Below are positions 7,682 through 17,455 of a stretch of DNA of 40,492 bases, piece after piece. The stretch lies in NCBI GenBank assembly GCA_947468085.1, contig CANIKY010000016.1, positions 1-40,492 of the forward strand. The letters are read 5' to 3'. The stretch comes from Paracoccaceae bacterium (lineage in GTDB: Bacteria > Pseudomonadota > Alphaproteobacteria > Rhodobacterales > Rhodobacteraceae). A program made the position numbers and the translations under genes. The first letter of the stretch is position 1; every line of letters begins with the position of its first letter. Under the pieces are notes generated by a model. The model was given only the letters and a program-made list of their open reading frames with translations, was not told where the DNA came from and ran no database searches.

Positions 7682-8088
7682 GCTTGCCCCTTTGCCACAG
7701 CCCCGGTCAATGCTGCCCCGGTCAATGTTGCCTCGGTCAATGCTCCCTCGGCCAACGCGGCCACGGCCATCCCATCGGGCCCCTTGCGCTTGGTTTGCAC
7801 CAAACGCGCGCCCGGACCTGCGCCTGCCAGCGCTGCCGCCTCTGCCACCGATCCCGTCTCGTATTCTGCCATCACCCGTGCCGATCCTTCCACGCCTTGC
7901 GCTCGAAGATCACAGCGCGCTATGCCCAGAATTCCAACACCCAAATCCTGCGCCACCCGCATCAACCCCGGTTCGCGCACTTTGTCCTCGGCTGTGGCCA
8001 AGGCATCCCCTAGACCCACCAACGCAATCGCCGCCCGCAGGCTTTCGGCGGAAACGCCGCGACGAAAGCCCAATCCTGTCACTTTCAT
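7678..8088 (-). CDS. cobE: CobE (CbiG C-terminal-like) cobalamin biosynthesis protein
   Basis: A 136-residue protein beginning [20 protein letters not shown], followed by [20 protein letters not shown], the pattern of the CobE/CbiG C-terminal domain. In the aerobic pathway CobE is needed for cobalamin production, but its exact reaction is unclear; binding of a corrin intermediate has been proposed. I chose ATG 8088, which overlaps the cobL stop as ATGA; an in-frame codon 15 nt upstream is less likely. The last 20 or so residues come from a 15-bp tandem repeat (see separate entry) and are low in complexity, so the natural end of the domain is probably near residue 115. Confidence 0.88.
   Translation of the reverse strand: MKVTGLGFRRGVSAESLRAAIALVGLGDALATAEDKVREPGLMRVAQDLGVGILGIARCDLRAQGVEGSARVMAEYETGSVAEAAALAGAGPGARLVQTKRKGPDGMAVAALAEGALTEATLTGAALTGAVAKGQA
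7703..7762. repeat. 15-bp tandem repeat in the 3' end of cobE
   Basis: Four 15-bp units lie head to tail: CCGGTCAATGCTGCC (7703), CCGGTCAATGTTGCC (7718), TCGGTCAATGCTCCC (7733) and a diverged TCGGCCAACGCGGCC (7748). The period is a multiple of three, so the cobE frame is kept. The units encode pentapeptides of the LTGAA/LTEAT type. Replication slippage that lengthened the C-terminal tail is the simplest reading. Confidence 0.85.
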
Positions 8089-9263
8089 CGTGTCACACTC
8101 CACTGCACCACGGGACGCGCGGCTTGCCAGCCCTGCTTGCCGCCCAAGGGGGCCGCTTGGGCAACATCATAGCGCCACAGATCGCCGCCGTGCTGAGCAT
8201 GGCTGGCATATAATAGCGCCTCGCTTTCCAAAGTCACCGCGTTCATCACAAGCCGCGCGCCTTTGGGCAAACGCCCCCAAAGGGCCGCGACCAACCCCGC
8301 ATCCGCCCCGCCGCCGACAAAAACCACATCCGGATCGGGCAACTTTGCCAGAACGTCTTGCAATTTACCCAAGTGCAGATGCCAACGGTGCCCCAGCCCA
8401 AAGCTATCCGCATTGCCCCGCGCCCGCTCTGCGCGCACCAGATCAACCTCAACCGCATGGGCCACGCTGCCGGGGGCAGCCAACAAAAACTCGATCGACA
8501 CCGACCCAGAGCCTGCCCCCAAATCCCACATCACTTCGCCACCGCGCGGTGCAAGGGTGGATAGCGTCAGCGCGCGAATGGGCCGCTTGGTGATTTGCCC
8601 GTCATGGGCGAAAAGATCATCGGGCAGACCCGAAGCGCGCGCCATCCCCTGCCCCACACAATCCACCGCCACGGCAACGGGCGCGGCAAAGGACAAGCCC
8701 ACGACATCCTGCGCCGTGATCTGGGTGATACGCTCATCCGCACCGCCCAAAGCTTCCAGTACAAACACCCCAGATTCGCCAAATCCCTGCGCAGTCAGAT
8801 AAGCGCAAACCTCCCCCACCGCTGACCCATCGCGCAGCAAGCAAACAACCTTTTGCCCCCACGCGAGAACGGGGCGTAAGCGCGCGAAGGGGGCGGCGTG
8901 CAGTCCAAGGCACACAGTGTCCTCTATCCGCCAACCCAAGCGGTTGGCCGCCAGCGCAAAGGTGGATGGGGCCGGATAACTCACCCACTCCCCCGCCGCC
9001 AATCGCCCCACCAGCGACCCGCCCGCCCCATGCCAGAACGGATCGCCCGAGGCCAGCACCACCACCCGCCGCCCGCGTTCGGCCAAGACGGGGTCCACCG
9101 AAAACGGCACAAGCCATTCCCGCCCCGAAACCCCCGCCAAAGCCAGATGCCGTGGCGCACCAAAGACGATTTCCGCCTGTTCCAGCGCCTGACGGCTTGC
9201 CAAAGACAGGCCCGCCAGTCCATCCTCGTTCAACCCGATGATCGTGACCCAAGGCTTATCCAT
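8085..9263 (-). CDS. cobL: Precorrin-6Y C5,15-methyltransferase (decarboxylating) CobL
   Basis: Methylates C5 and C15 of precorrin-6B and decarboxylates the C12 acetate, giving precorrin-8. The 392-residue protein is the two-domain fusion: an N-terminal CbiE-type methyltransferase (residues 1 to about 200, with VVVLASGDPFWHGAGGSL and YPAPSTFALAANRLGW) and a C-terminal CbiT-type Rossmann methyltransferase with the SAM motif DLGAGSGSVSIE at 247-258. I chose ATG 9263, preceded by AAAGGA 9 nt upstream; a longer frame to 9290 adds an unlikely basic stretch. This start shares the CATG at 9261-9264 with the cobK start on the other strand. It overlaps cobE by ATGA. Confidence 0.95.
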   Translation of the reverse strand: MDKPWVTIIGLNEDGLAGLSLASRQALEQAEIVFGAPRHLALAGVSGREWLVPFSVDPVLAERGRRVVVLASGDPFWHGAGGSLVGRLAAGEWVSYPAPSTFALAANRLGWRIEDTVCLGLHAAPFARLRPVLAWGQKVVCLLRDGSAVGEVCAYLTAQGFGESGVFVLEALGGADERITQITAQDVVGLSFAAPVAVAVDCVGQGMARASGLPDDLFAHDGQITKRPIRALTLSTLAPRGGEVMWDLGAGSGSVSIEFLLAAPGSVAHAVEVDLVRAERARGNADSFGLGHRWHLHLGKLQDVLAKLPDPDVVFVGGGADAGLVAALWGRLPKGARLVMNAVTLESEALLYASHAQHGGDLWRYDVAQAAPLGGKQGWQAARPVVQWSVTR

Positions 9264-10005
9264 GACCCGCGTCCTTTTGCTTGGCGGCACAACCGAGGCG
9301 TCGAGTTTGGCGAAAGCCTTGGCAGATCAAGGGATTGACGCGATCTTTTCCTACGCAGGCCGCACCGAGGCGCCCCTCCGTCAACCCCTGCCGCAACGCA
9401 TCGGCGGCTTTGGCGGGGTGGTGGGGCTGGTGGATTACCTGCGCGAGAATGCCATTACCCACCTGATCGACGCAACCCACCCCTTCGCAGCCCAAATGAG
9501 CCACCACGCGGTGCAGGCCGCAGTCCTGACCAAAACCCCGCTTATAGCCTTTGAACGCGCCCCGTGGCAGCCCGTGCAAGGCGACCTTTGGCACCATGTG
9601 CCCGATATGGCCGGCGCTGTCGCAGCCCTGCCCGACGCCCCCGCACGGGTGTTTTTGGCCATCGGGCGGCAACACTTGGAAGATTTCGCCGCAAAGCCCC
9701 AGCATCATTACCTTTTGCGGCTGGTCGATCATCCCGCCGCGCTGCCCTTGCCGCAAACCACGGCCCTTATCGCGCGCGGCCCTTTTACGCTGCAAGGCGA
9801 CCTTGACCTGCTGCAATCCCACCGCATCACCCATATCGTCGCCAAAAACGCTGGCGGCACCGGAGCGCGCGCCAAGCTTGACGCTGCTCGCGCCCTGTCC
9901 TTGCCCGTCATCTTGATCAACCGCCCCTTTGTGCCCGACAGGCCAAAGGTCGATAGCGTGCCGCAGGTTCTGGCGTGGCTTCATCGCGCAAACCTTGGCG
10001 TGTAA
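9262..10005 (+). CDS. cobK: Precorrin-6A reductase CobK (antisense within the cob operon)
   Basis: Reduces precorrin-6A to precorrin-6B with NADPH. The 247-residue protein begins MTRVLLLGGTTEASSLAKAL, the nucleotide-binding start of CobK/CbiJ, and contains THLIDATHPFAAQMS and VFLAIGRQHLEDF, all typical. The chosen ATG at 9262 has AAGG 7 nt upstream; an in-frame ATG at 9238 would add MIVTQGLS and is less like the family. It lies on the strand opposite to all neighbouring cob genes. Its start overlaps the cobL start and its last 25 bp overlap the 3' end of cobJ. It has no intergenic promoter, so its promoter must lie inside cobL. No riboswitch precedes it. Confidence 0.95.
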   Translation: MTRVLLLGGTTEASSLAKALADQGIDAIFSYAGRTEAPLRQPLPQRIGGFGGVVGLVDYLRENAITHLIDATHPFAAQMSHHAVQAAVLTKTPLIAFERAPWQPVQGDLWHHVPDMAGAVAALPDAPARVFLAIGRQHLEDFAAKPQHHYLLRLVDHPAALPLPQTTALIARGPFTLQGDLDLLQSHRITHIVAKNAGGTGARAKLDAARALSLPVILINRPFVPDRPKVDSVPQVLAWLHRANLGV

Positions 10006-10715
10006 ACAAATTTCCCCACAGAGCGTGTGGCGGAATTGCCCAAGATCACCACGGTGCGCATATCTGCCATCTCGGGCACGGCTTGGCCCAAAGGTACAGT
10101 CAAAAGAGACTGATCGGGCGTCGATACGGCGCGGGCAAACGAAATCAGCCTGTTTTCCTCGCAACTTGCCCGCAAAACCTCTAGCGCTTTGGCAAATCCT
10201 TCGGGCCTGCTGGCCGAGCGCGGGTTGTAAAAGGCCATGGCCAAATCCCCCTCGGCGGCAAGGCGCAAGCGGCGTTCGATCAAATCCCATGGCTTAAGGT
10301 TGTCTGACAGGTTGATGCAGCAAAAATCATGGCCCAAGGGCGCCCCCAAAGCCGCCGCTGCCGCCAGCATCGCGGTGATGCCGGGCAAAACGCGGATGTT
10401 GAGGGCCTGTGCTGCGGGCCAATCTTCCAAGGCCTCAAACACAGCCGAGGCCATGGCAAAAACCCCTGGATCGCCCGAAGATACCACTACAACCCTTTGA
10501 CCTTGCAAAGCCATTTGCAATGCATGGCGGGCACGGTCAAGTTCCACCCGATTGTCGGACGGGTGCAGCGTCAGCCCCGCCCTTGCCGCAACACGGGCCA
10601 CATAGGGAAGATAGCCCACCACATCCGTCGCATCCGCAAGGGCTGCGCGCACTTCGGGGGTCACCATATCTTCGGCCCCAGGGCCAAGGCCAACGATGTC
10701 CAAACTGCCCGTCAT
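9981..10715 (-). CDS. cobJ: Precorrin-3B C17-methyltransferase CobJ
   Basis: Methylates C17 of precorrin-3B with ring contraction, giving precorrin-4. The 244-residue protein begins MTGSLDIVGLGPGAEDMVTP and carries VVVSSGDPGVFAMASAVFEA, VLPGITAMLAAAAALGAPLG and MAFYNPRSASRPEGF, the characteristic CobJ segments. ATG 10715 overlaps the cobI stop by ATGA; the frame is open further upstream, but that part is the shadow of cobI. The last 25 bp are shared with the convergent cobK. After its stop, 717 bp separate it from the next minus-strand gene, cobL, all occupied by cobK in antisense. Confidence 0.96.
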   Translation of the reverse strand: MTGSLDIVGLGPGAEDMVTPEVRAALADATDVVGYLPYVARVAARAGLTLHPSDNRVELDRARHALQMALQGQRVVVVSSGDPGVFAMASAVFEALEDWPAAQALNIRVLPGITAMLAAAAALGAPLGHDFCCINLSDNLKPWDLIERRLRLAAEGDLAMAFYNPRSASRPEGFAKALEVLRASCEENRLISFARAVSTPDQSLLTVPLGQAVPEMADMRTVVILGNSATRSVGKFVYTPRFAR

Positions 10716-11443
10716 TCCGCCACCTCGGGCCTGCGGCCTTGGCCGTGCACCAGTACAATGGCGAAATAGGGGCATTGGTCGGCATCGGCCTGATCCAAAC
10801 GCTGGATGCGCTGGTTGGGCATGGTGCCTGCCTCGACAAGCCAAGCGGCATCAAGCCGCCCTGCGGCCTGCAAGGCGCGGCGGATTTTGGGCAAGTTACG
10901 TCCGGTTTTCATCACCACCAGCGCATCGGCTTGGGTCATATGCGCCACCAGATCGCCTTCGGGCAGCGTGCCCATCAGCACCGTCATGACATCATCGCCC
11001 CAAGTGATGGGCTGGCCTGTGGCTGTCCAACAGCCTGACATGCCGGTGATGCCCGGGATCACTTCTATCTCAGCAACGCCGGATAAACGGCTGTAAAGAT
11101 GCATGAAAGAGCCATAAAAGAACGGATCCCCCTCGCATAGCACAACCACATCGCCACTTTGCGCCAATTCCTGCAACCGCGCCGCCCAATCATCGTAAAA
11201 CCGCGCGAGGGCGTCGATATACTCTGGCCCATCAAAGGGCAGTTCGGTGGTGACAGGATATTCCATCGCATGTTCCACCGCATCGGCGCGCAAAAGCCCC
11301 GTCACGATGCGCCGCGCTTGGCCTGCCCGCCCAGCCTTGCGAAAATAGGCAACTTGGCCAGCCGAGGTGACAGCGCGGTGCGCCCGCAAGCTCATCAAAT
11401 CGGGGTCGCCGGGGCCTAGGCCAGTGCAGATGATCTTGCCCAT
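10712..11443 (-). CDS. cobI: Precorrin-2 C20-methyltransferase CobI
   Basis: Methylates C20 of precorrin-2 to give precorrin-3A. The 243-residue protein begins MGKIICTGLGPGDPDLMSLR and has VVLCEGDPFFYGSFMHLYSR and VIPGITGMSGCWTATGQPIT, standard for CobI/CbiL. ATG 11443 lies 2 nt beyond the cobH TAG, with AAGGAA upstream as the ribosome site inside the end of cobH. Its stop overlaps the cobJ start (ATGA). The gene order cobG-cobH-cobI-cobJ is a classic aerobic-pathway arrangement. Confidence 0.96.
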   Translation of the reverse strand: MGKIICTGLGPGDPDLMSLRAHRAVTSAGQVAYFRKAGRAGQARRIVTGLLRADAVEHAMEYPVTTELPFDGPEYIDALARFYDDWAARLQELAQSGDVVVLCEGDPFFYGSFMHLYSRLSGVAEIEVIPGITGMSGCWTATGQPITWGDDVMTVLMGTLPEGDLVAHMTQADALVVMKTGRNLPKIRRALQAAGRLDAAWLVEAGTMPNQRIQRLDQADADQCPYFAIVLVHGQGRRPEVAE

Positions 11444-11444
11444 G

Positions 11445-12074
11445 CTATTCCTTCCGGCTGGCCAGCGCATTGACTGCCGCCACCGTGATGGCCGACCCGC
11501 CCAAGCGCCCCTCGACCACGACCGATGGCACGGGTGGGTTTTCGATCAGCGCTGCTTTGGATTCCGCCGCCCCCACAAACCCCACAGGGCAGCCGATGAT
11601 CGCCGCAGGGCGCGGGCAAGCGGGGTCTTCCAGCATGTTAAGCAGGTGAAACAACGCCGTAGGTGCATTTCCTATCGCCACAACCGCCCCCGCAAGATGC
11701 GGCCGCCACAGTTCAAGGGCTGCCGCACTGCGCGTGTTGCCCATAGCCTTGGCCATATCCGGCACGCGCGGATCGTTCAGGGTGCAGATGACCTCGTTCT
11801 TGGCAGGTAGTCTGGTGCGGGTGATGCCTTCTGACACCATCCGTGCGTCGCACAAAATCGGAGCACCCGCTTCCAGTGCTGCGCGCGCCGCAATCGCCAT
11901 GCCCGCAGAGAAGCGAACGAACTTCTCCAACCCCACCATCCCCGCCGCATGGATCATGCGCACCACCACCACCTCTTCCTCGGGTGAAAAGCAGCACAGA
12001 TCGGCTTCGGCGCGTATCATGGCAAAGCTTTTCAGATAGATCGCAGCGCCGTTTGTTTCATAAAGATGGGGCAT
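11445..12074 (-). CDS. cobH: Precorrin-8X methylmutase CobH
   Basis: Moves the C11 methyl group to C12 of precorrin-8X, producing hydrogenobyrinic acid. The 209-residue protein begins MPHLYETNGAAIYLKSFAMI. The catalytic histidine expected near position 43 is present as H42 in VRMIHAAGM. Other family segments are ILCDARMVSEGITRTRLP and AIIGCPVGFVGAAESK. Length is normal. It starts immediately after the cobG stop and ends 1 nt before cobI, so all are one transcript. Confidence 0.97.
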   Translation of the reverse strand: MPHLYETNGAAIYLKSFAMIRAEADLCCFSPEEEVVVVRMIHAAGMVGLEKFVRFSAGMAIAARAALEAGAPILCDARMVSEGITRTRLPAKNEVICTLNDPRVPDMAKAMGNTRSAAALELWRPHLAGAVVAIGNAPTALFHLLNMLEDPACPRPAAIIGCPVGFVGAAESKAALIENPPVPSVVVEGRLGGSAITVAAVNALASRKE

Positions 12075-13205
12075 TTAAAAAGCCTTGCCTAAGATTTCAA
12101 AGGTGATGTCTTGCGGCGCCAAAACCGGCCCCAGCCCGCCAGCCCGCGCTTTGGGCAAAATGGCAAAGCCTTGGCGCGTGGCAGACAGGGTCAGATCCGC
12201 CGGGCTTGGATGAGCGCAGCCCTTCGCGCAGCCCGACACATGCAGCCGTTTGCCCTGTGGGACAAAGGGCGCAAGCCTGCGGGCCAAGGCGCGGGTGTCT
12301 TGCAAGGCTTGCGGGCATCCGGGTGCGCCCGTACAGGCCACCACGCGCAGGCGCGAGTCATCGGGGTGGGTGATCACGGCCGGAAGGGTTGGCAAAGCGC
12401 CCCCCACCAGCAGCACCATCCGCCAAGGGGTGATGCGCATCGATGGCGCAAGGCTTGCCAGTTCCGCCAGAACCTCTGCTCGCAGACTGCCAAACTCAAA
12501 CCCCACCAAAGCGCCCAAAGGTGTCATTCCTGCACCTGCGGCGGGGGCCAAGGCGGCGGGGACCATGCTGGTGTCAAAGGGCATTTCGTCTTTGGGATGC
12601 CCCGCCATCCGCCCCCTGCCCTGCGTTACCCCGCCAGAGGAGACAAACCACTGCGCCATCCGCAGCGCTTGCGGCACCGCGTCTTGCAGCGTCACCGCTT
12701 GGCCCCCCGCAGCCCCATCCGCCCGCAAGATCACCCCACCCGCAGCCCCGCGTTCAAAGCGGATGTCGCAAGACGTTTCGGCCAAAACCCGCTCCGGCCC
12801 AAGGTCGATCCCGTAGCCGAATTTGCTGGGAAGATCGGGGCCATGGCGCAGAGCTTGCGCTAGTTCAGCCGCCAAAGTCGCCGTCTCGTCCCCCTGCCAG
12901 AACGGAGAGATCACCACATTGCGCTGACTTTCTGCCTGCGCATCAGTGTCAATCAGCCCCAGTTTGTCCAACGCCACAATCAGGGGCGCGTGACTTTGCT
13001 CTGTCACCCCGCGCAGTTGTACATTGGCCCGTGCGGTCAGGTCGATCACCCCGTTGCCATAGGCCAGCGCCGCCTCGCCCAAGCCCAAGGCCTGTGCGGC
13101 AGTCAGTTCCGCCAGCCATGGCCTGATGCGCACCACCCAGCCGTCGCCCGATTCCATCGGGCGCAGGGCACCCGGGCACCAGCCTTTGATGGCAAACTCA
13201 GCCAA
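12075..13205 (-). CDS. cobG: Precorrin-3B synthase CobG (TTG start)
   Basis: An oxygen-dependent hydroxylase/lactone-forming enzyme that turns precorrin-3A into precorrin-3B, related to nitrite/sulfite reductases. The about 376-residue protein shows the start typical of CobG ([16 protein letters not shown]), a [10 protein letters not shown] segment, and the Fe-S ligand pattern CTGAPGC (CX5C, about C291 and C297) plus CAKGC (CX3C, about C326 and C330). No ATG lies upstream of the family N-terminus. The best start is TTG at 13205, preceded by CAGGTGG and overlapping the cobN stop; another TTG at 13229 is possible. Presence of CobG shows the aerobic route by CobG rather than by the flavoprotein CobZ used in Rhodobacter capsulatus. 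Confidence 0.93.
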   Translation of the reverse strand: MAEFAIKGWCPGALRPMESGDGWVVRIRPWLAELTAAQALGLGEAALAYGNGVIDLTARANVQLRGVTEQSHAPLIVALDKLGLIDTDAQAESQRNVVISPFWQGDETATLAAELAQALRHGPDLPSKFGYGIDLGPERVLAETSCDIRFERGAAGGVILRADGAAGGQAVTLQDAVPQALRMAQWFVSSGGVTQGRGRMAGHPKDEMPFDTSMVPAALAPAAGAGMTPLGALVGFEFGSLRAEVLAELASLAPSMRITPWRMVLLVGGALPTLPAVITHPDDSRLRVVACTGAPGCPQALQDTRALARRLAPFVPQGKRLHVSGCAKGCAHPSPADLTLSATRQGFAILPKARAGGLGPVLAPQDITFEILGKAF

Positions 13206-16200
13206 GAGCCACCTGCAACTCTGCCGCAATCGAATTGCGCCGTGTCACCCATAGGCCCGCATCGCGCAGGCGCAGGAAGGTGTCTTGCATCGCAGCCAAA
13301 GCGGCGGGGTTTTCGCGGGCCAGAAAAGCGCGCAGATCGTCGCGGCCAAGGGTTGCGTCGTGGTACAAATCAAACAGATGGGCGGGGACCACTTGGGCCA
13401 GATGGGCAAAAGCCGCCATATGGTCAAGGGTGGCGGCAATCTCGGCGGCACCGCGATACCCGTGGCGCATCATGCCATCGGCCCAAAGCGGGTTTGCAGC
13501 CCGCGCGCGCACCACGCGGGCAATCTCCTCTGGCAGGGTGCGGGCCGTTGGCGCATCGGGGCGGGTGGCGTCCAGATGGTAAAGGGCAGGTTTGGCCGCC
13601 CCCAAACGCGCCATTGCGGCGGCAAAGCCAGCCTCATGCGACGCATAATCTTGCGCCACCAGCACATCGGTTTCCACCAGATCCTGCGCATGGATGAAAC
13701 TATCAGCCCCGCGCAACCGCGTCTCTAGCGCTGCGCGGTCGGGGCGGCTTTCGCCGTCTTGGCCGATCGCCCAGCTTGACGCTGTCAGCCAAGCCTCGCC
13801 CGCAGCGGCGCGGGCCTCGGATGAGAAATCTTCGCTGTCGATCCCTAGGCCGTAGCGGCCGGGTTCGGGGGCAAAGACACGGGCGATGCGGGCGGCGTAG
13901 GGGTTATCTTCCAAAGCCTCGCCCCGCGCGGCCAAGGCGGCAGCACCGGTTTCAAACATCTGCGCCAGCCCCGGAAAGATGTCGCGAAACAGGCCCGACA
14001 CCCGCAGCGTCACATCAATGCGCGGACGGCCCAGCAGGGCCAGCGCAACCACCTCGACCCCCGATACGCGGGCGGCGTTTTCATCCCACACGGGGGCCAG
14101 CCCCGCCAGGTGCAGCGCCATGGCAAAGTCTTCGCCCGCCGTGCGCATCGTGGCCGATCCCCACAGATCCACCACCAGCCCCTTGGGATAATCGCCCTGA
14201 TCTTGCAGATGCCGGCGGATCAGTTCCTCGGCCAGTTTGATCCCTTGGGCATGGGCCGCATGAGACGGCACCGCGCGCGGATCGACGGAATACAGGTTGC
14301 GCCCTGTTGGCAGCACGTCGCTGCGCCCGCGGTGAGGAGAGCCGGCAGGGCCTGCAGGCACGCGCTGGCCGTTCAGCGCCGCAAGCAACCCTGCCGCCTC
14401 GCCGCTGCCCTGCGGACCACGGCCATAGATGTGCAAGCCGTCGCCATACTGGCTTTCCTTGATATCGCAGACAAACCTGTCGATCCGCGTGATCGCCTCT
14501 GCCGCAGAGGCCTGCGGGGGGATCGCCAGATCATCTTCCACCCCTTGTGCTTGCGCCTCATCGCGAATGGCTTTGATCAGGCGGTCGCGGCGGGCGGGGT
14601 CGATGCCATCGGCGGTAGAGTATTCATCCAGCAACCGTTCCAGACGGGCCAAGGCCGCAGGGATGCCGGCTTCGGCCAAGGGCGGGGGCATATGGCCCAA
14701 AGTGACAGCACCGATGCGCCGCTTGGCTTGGGCAGCCTCGCCCGGGTCATTGACGATGAAGGGGTAGATCACGGGCAAGGGGCCAATCAGCGCCTCGGGC
14801 CAGCAGGTGGCAGACAGGGCCACCGATTTGCCCGGCAACCATTCCAGCGTGCCATGCGCGCCCATATGGATCAGCGCGTGCAGGCCTTGGGCGCGCAGCC
14901 ACAGATAAAACGCCACATAGCCGTGGCGCGGGGTGGCTTGCAGGTCGTGATATTCGGCGTCACGTTCTAGCTGTCTGCCGCGTTCGGGTTGTAGGGCAAT
15001 CAGGGCATGGCCAAGGCGCAGGCAGGGGAAATGGAAAGCGCCGTGTTGGACCAAGGGGTCATTTTCGGGTGCGCCCCAACCTGTCAAGGCGGCGCGAAGG
15101 TCGGCGGGCAAGGTGGCCAGTGCTGCAATGTAATCGGTCACAGGCCAAGCCGCGGTGGTGCTTTGCAAAGCATCGGGCGACAGCGACTGCGACGGGATGT
15201 CATAGCCCGCAGCGGCCAGATCAGCCAGCGCTGCCTCGGTGGAAGCCAGCGCATCCAGGCCCACCGCATGGGCCATCTGATGGGCGCGGCCGGGATAGGT
15301 TGATAAAATCAGCGCCAGTTTGCGGCTGGCGGACGGGGTGGCGGCAAGGTCCACCCAAGCCTTCACCCGCGCCACAACGGCGGCGATCCGGTCAGCTTCG
15401 GCCCTATGGGCAAAGCGGGAAAATTGCAGATCAGCGTCGCGCTTAAGCGGGCTTTTGAAACTGACCACCCCCGCCAAAAGCCGCCCGTCCACCTCGGGCA
15501 AGACCACGTGCATCGCCAGATCGGCAGGCGAAAGCCCCCGCGCTGACCCCGCCCAATCCTTACGCCGCGCGGTTGACAGGGCCACTTGGAACACGGGGCA
15601 GCCCATATCCAGCGGAGAGGTGCCGTCCGCCCCCTTGGCCGAAAAGGCGGTGGCGTTGACGACCGCGACAGGCGCTGCAGCCTGCAAAGCCCCCGCCACC
15701 CACTGCGCCGCAGGCCCTTTGAGCGAGGGCGCAAACAGCCCGAAAGCCGCAAGCCCCGCCCCCCGCAGGGCTGCAATCAGCGCATCAATCGGCGCTGTAT
15801 CGGCAGCGGTCAGGTACGAGCGGTAAAACACCACCGCCACGCCACCCGCTTCAGGCGCATCCACCACCCCTTGGCCCGGCTCGTAAAACCCGCAATCGGG
15901 CACGCGTTTGTCACCCAGCACCGGCCCCGCATAAAGCCCCGCCGCCAGCGCCAGTTGCGCCAACGCCGCTTGTGCCGCCACTGCCCCGCCGGCATCACAC
16001 AGCGCCTGCAATCGCCGCAGGGTGGATACGGGCAGGGTCGACAACTGGTCCAACCGCGCATCCTCGCGCCCGTCGGCGGGCAGGATGGCAAGCGCTATGC
16101 CCGATTTGCGCGCAAGATCGGCGAGTGAGGCAAGGCCATAGGGCCAATAGGCCTCTCCGCCAATCAAGCGCACCAGAATGGCTTTGGCCCCAAAAGCCGT

Positions 16201-16422
16201 GCGGTCGATATAGGTATCTACCGACACCGGATGGCGCAGGGCGATCAGGTTGCACAGGCGCAAGGTGGGCAAAGCGCCCTTTGCCCGCTGCCAGCCCGCA
16301 CCAAAGGCCCCAAGGTCGCTGTCGGAAAACGACAGCACCAGCATCTCCGCTGGGTCTTGCGCAGGATCGAACGGCGCGGCCGTCTCGTCTAGCCCATGAC
16401 TTTCGCGGAAGACGACGTGCAT
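13198..16422 (-). CDS. cobN: Cobaltochelatase large subunit CobN
   Basis: Large subunit of the ATP-dependent CobNST chelatase that inserts cobalt into hydrogenobyrinic acid a,c-diamide. The 1074-residue protein has the CobN/BchH-type segments [37 protein letters not shown] and [20 protein letters not shown]. It is somewhat short for CobN but has a normal start and end. I chose ATG 16422 ([10 protein letters not shown]), 1 nt beyond the cobW stop. CobS and CobT, the AAA+ partners, are not in this window. The stop overlaps the TTG start of cobG. Being next to cobW fits a metal-handling pair. Confidence 0.96.
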   Translation of the reverse strand: MHVVFRESHGLDETAAPFDPAQDPAEMLVLSFSDSDLGAFGAGWQRAKGALPTLRLCNLIALRHPVSVDTYIDRTAFGAKAILVRLIGGEAYWPYGLASLADLARKSGIALAILPADGREDARLDQLSTLPVSTLRRLQALCDAGGAVAAQAALAQLALAAGLYAGPVLGDKRVPDCGFYEPGQGVVDAPEAGGVAVVFYRSYLTAADTAPIDALIAALRGAGLAAFGLFAPSLKGPAAQWVAGALQAAAPVAVVNATAFSAKGADGTSPLDMGCPVFQVALSTARRKDWAGSARGLSPADLAMHVVLPEVDGRLLAGVVSFKSPLKRDADLQFSRFAHRAEADRIAAVVARVKAWVDLAATPSASRKLALILSTYPGRAHQMAHAVGLDALASTEAALADLAAAGYDIPSQSLSPDALQSTTAAWPVTDYIAALATLPADLRAALTGWGAPENDPLVQHGAFHFPCLRLGHALIALQPERGRQLERDAEYHDLQATPRHGYVAFYLWLRAQGLHALIHMGAHGTLEWLPGKSVALSATCWPEALIGPLPVIYPFIVNDPGEAAQAKRRIGAVTLGHMPPPLAEAGIPAALARLERLLDEYSTADGIDPARRDRLIKAIRDEAQAQGVEDDLAIPPQASAAEAITRIDRFVCDIKESQYGDGLHIYGRGPQGSGEAAGLLAALNGQRVPAGPAGSPHRGRSDVLPTGRNLYSVDPRAVPSHAAHAQGIKLAEELIRRHLQDQGDYPKGLVVDLWGSATMRTAGEDFAMALHLAGLAPVWDENAARVSGVEVVALALLGRPRIDVTLRVSGLFRDIFPGLAQMFETGAAALAARGEALEDNPYAARIARVFAPEPGRYGLGIDSEDFSSEARAAAGEAWLTASSWAIGQDGESRPDRAALETRLRGADSFIHAQDLVETDVLVAQDYASHEAGFAAAMARLGAAKPALYHLDATRPDAPTARTLPEEIARVVRARAANPLWADGMMRHGYRGAAEIAATLDHMAAFAHLAQVVPAHLFDLYHDATLGRDDLRAFLARENPAALAAMQDTFLRLRDAGLWVTRRNSIAAELQVALG

Positions 16423-16423
16423 C

Positions 16424-17455
16424 TTAGATCCCCAGCGTTGTGCGAATGGCGGCTTCGTCAAGGTCGCCTTGTTCGGCGATCACCACCAGATGCGAGCTGC
16501 GCGCCATCGTCCCCCAAGGCCGGTCAAACTGCGCGCGCACCCGCTCGCCCACGGCTTGCACCAGCAGACGCATCGGTTTGCCTTGCACGGCGACATAGCC
16601 TTTGACGCGCAAGATCTTTTGCTCGCGCGCAAGGCGGGTGATGGCAGCGGTGAGGGCATCAACACTCGCAACTTCTGGCAGAGTCACGACGAGCGAGTTG
16701 AAATCATCATGCTCGTGCCCGTCTTCGCCGTCGTGATGCGAGGGGCGGGCAAGCAGGTCATCTTCTGCCGCCGCATTCAGGCCCAAGATCAGGCGCGGGT
16801 CGATCACCCCTTCGGACAAGGTCAAGATCGGCAGATGGGGGCGGTTTTTCTCGGCAGCTTCGGCCTGAACCAAGGCGCGGGCGGCGGCAATCCCCGCCTC
16901 GCCCGCAAGATCGGCTTTGGTCAGCAAAACAATGTCGGCACAGGCGATCTGGTCTTCAAACACCTCGCCCAAGGGCGTGTCATGTTCCCCCGCCGCAATC
17001 TGCGCGGCACTCAACTCGCCCGCGAAATGGCCTGCCGCCACCGCTTCGGCATCAGCCAGCGTGATGACACCGTCGACCGTGATCAGCGAGCGGATGCCCG
17101 GCCAGTCAAAGGCTTTGAGCAAAGGCTTGGGCAAAGCCAGCCCCGAGGTTTCGATCAAGATATGATCAGGCCGCTTGGGCAGGGCCAAAAGGGCTTCGAT
17201 CGTGGGAATGAAATCTTCGGCCACGGTGCAACAGATACAACCGTTGGCCAATTCGACGATGTTTTCCACAGGGCAATTGTCATCTGCGCAGGATTTGAGG
17301 ATATCACCGTCCACCCCGACCGTGCCAAATTCATTCACCAGCACCGCCAAACGCTTGCCCTGTGGGTTGGCCATCAAATGCCTAATCAGCGTGGTTTTGC
17401 CAGCACCCAGAAAGCCTGTGATGATCGTGACGGGGATTTTGGCAAGATCAGACAT
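16424..17455 (-). CDS. cobW: CobW GTPase (COG0523 metallochaperone family)
   Basis: A 343-residue P-loop GTPase. The Walker A motif GFLGAGKTT is at residues 14-22, the family metal-binding motif CICC at 73-76 (ELANGCICCTV), and a histidine-rich stretch (SHHDGEDGHEHDD) lies between the GTPase and C-terminal domains. CobW proteins bind metal in a GTP-dependent way; CobW itself is thought to deliver cobalt to CobNST. It begins right after the DUF1636 stop with no gap and ends 1 nt before cobN. The direct link to cobN supports the cobalt role. Confidence 0.95.
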   Translation of the reverse strand: MSDLAKIPVTIITGFLGAGKTTLIRHLMANPQGKRLAVLVNEFGTVGVDGDILKSCADDNCPVENIVELANGCICCTVAEDFIPTIEALLALPKRPDHILIETSGLALPKPLLKAFDWPGIRSLITVDGVITLADAEAVAAGHFAGELSAAQIAAGEHDTPLGEVFEDQIACADIVLLTKADLAGEAGIAAARALVQAEAAEKNRPHLPILTLSEGVIDPRLILGLNAAAEDDLLARPSHHDGEDGHEHDDFNSLVVTLPEVASVDALTAAITRLAREQKILRVKGYVAVQGKPMRLLVQAVGERVRAQFDRPWGTMARSSHLVVIAEQGDLDEAAIRTTLGI

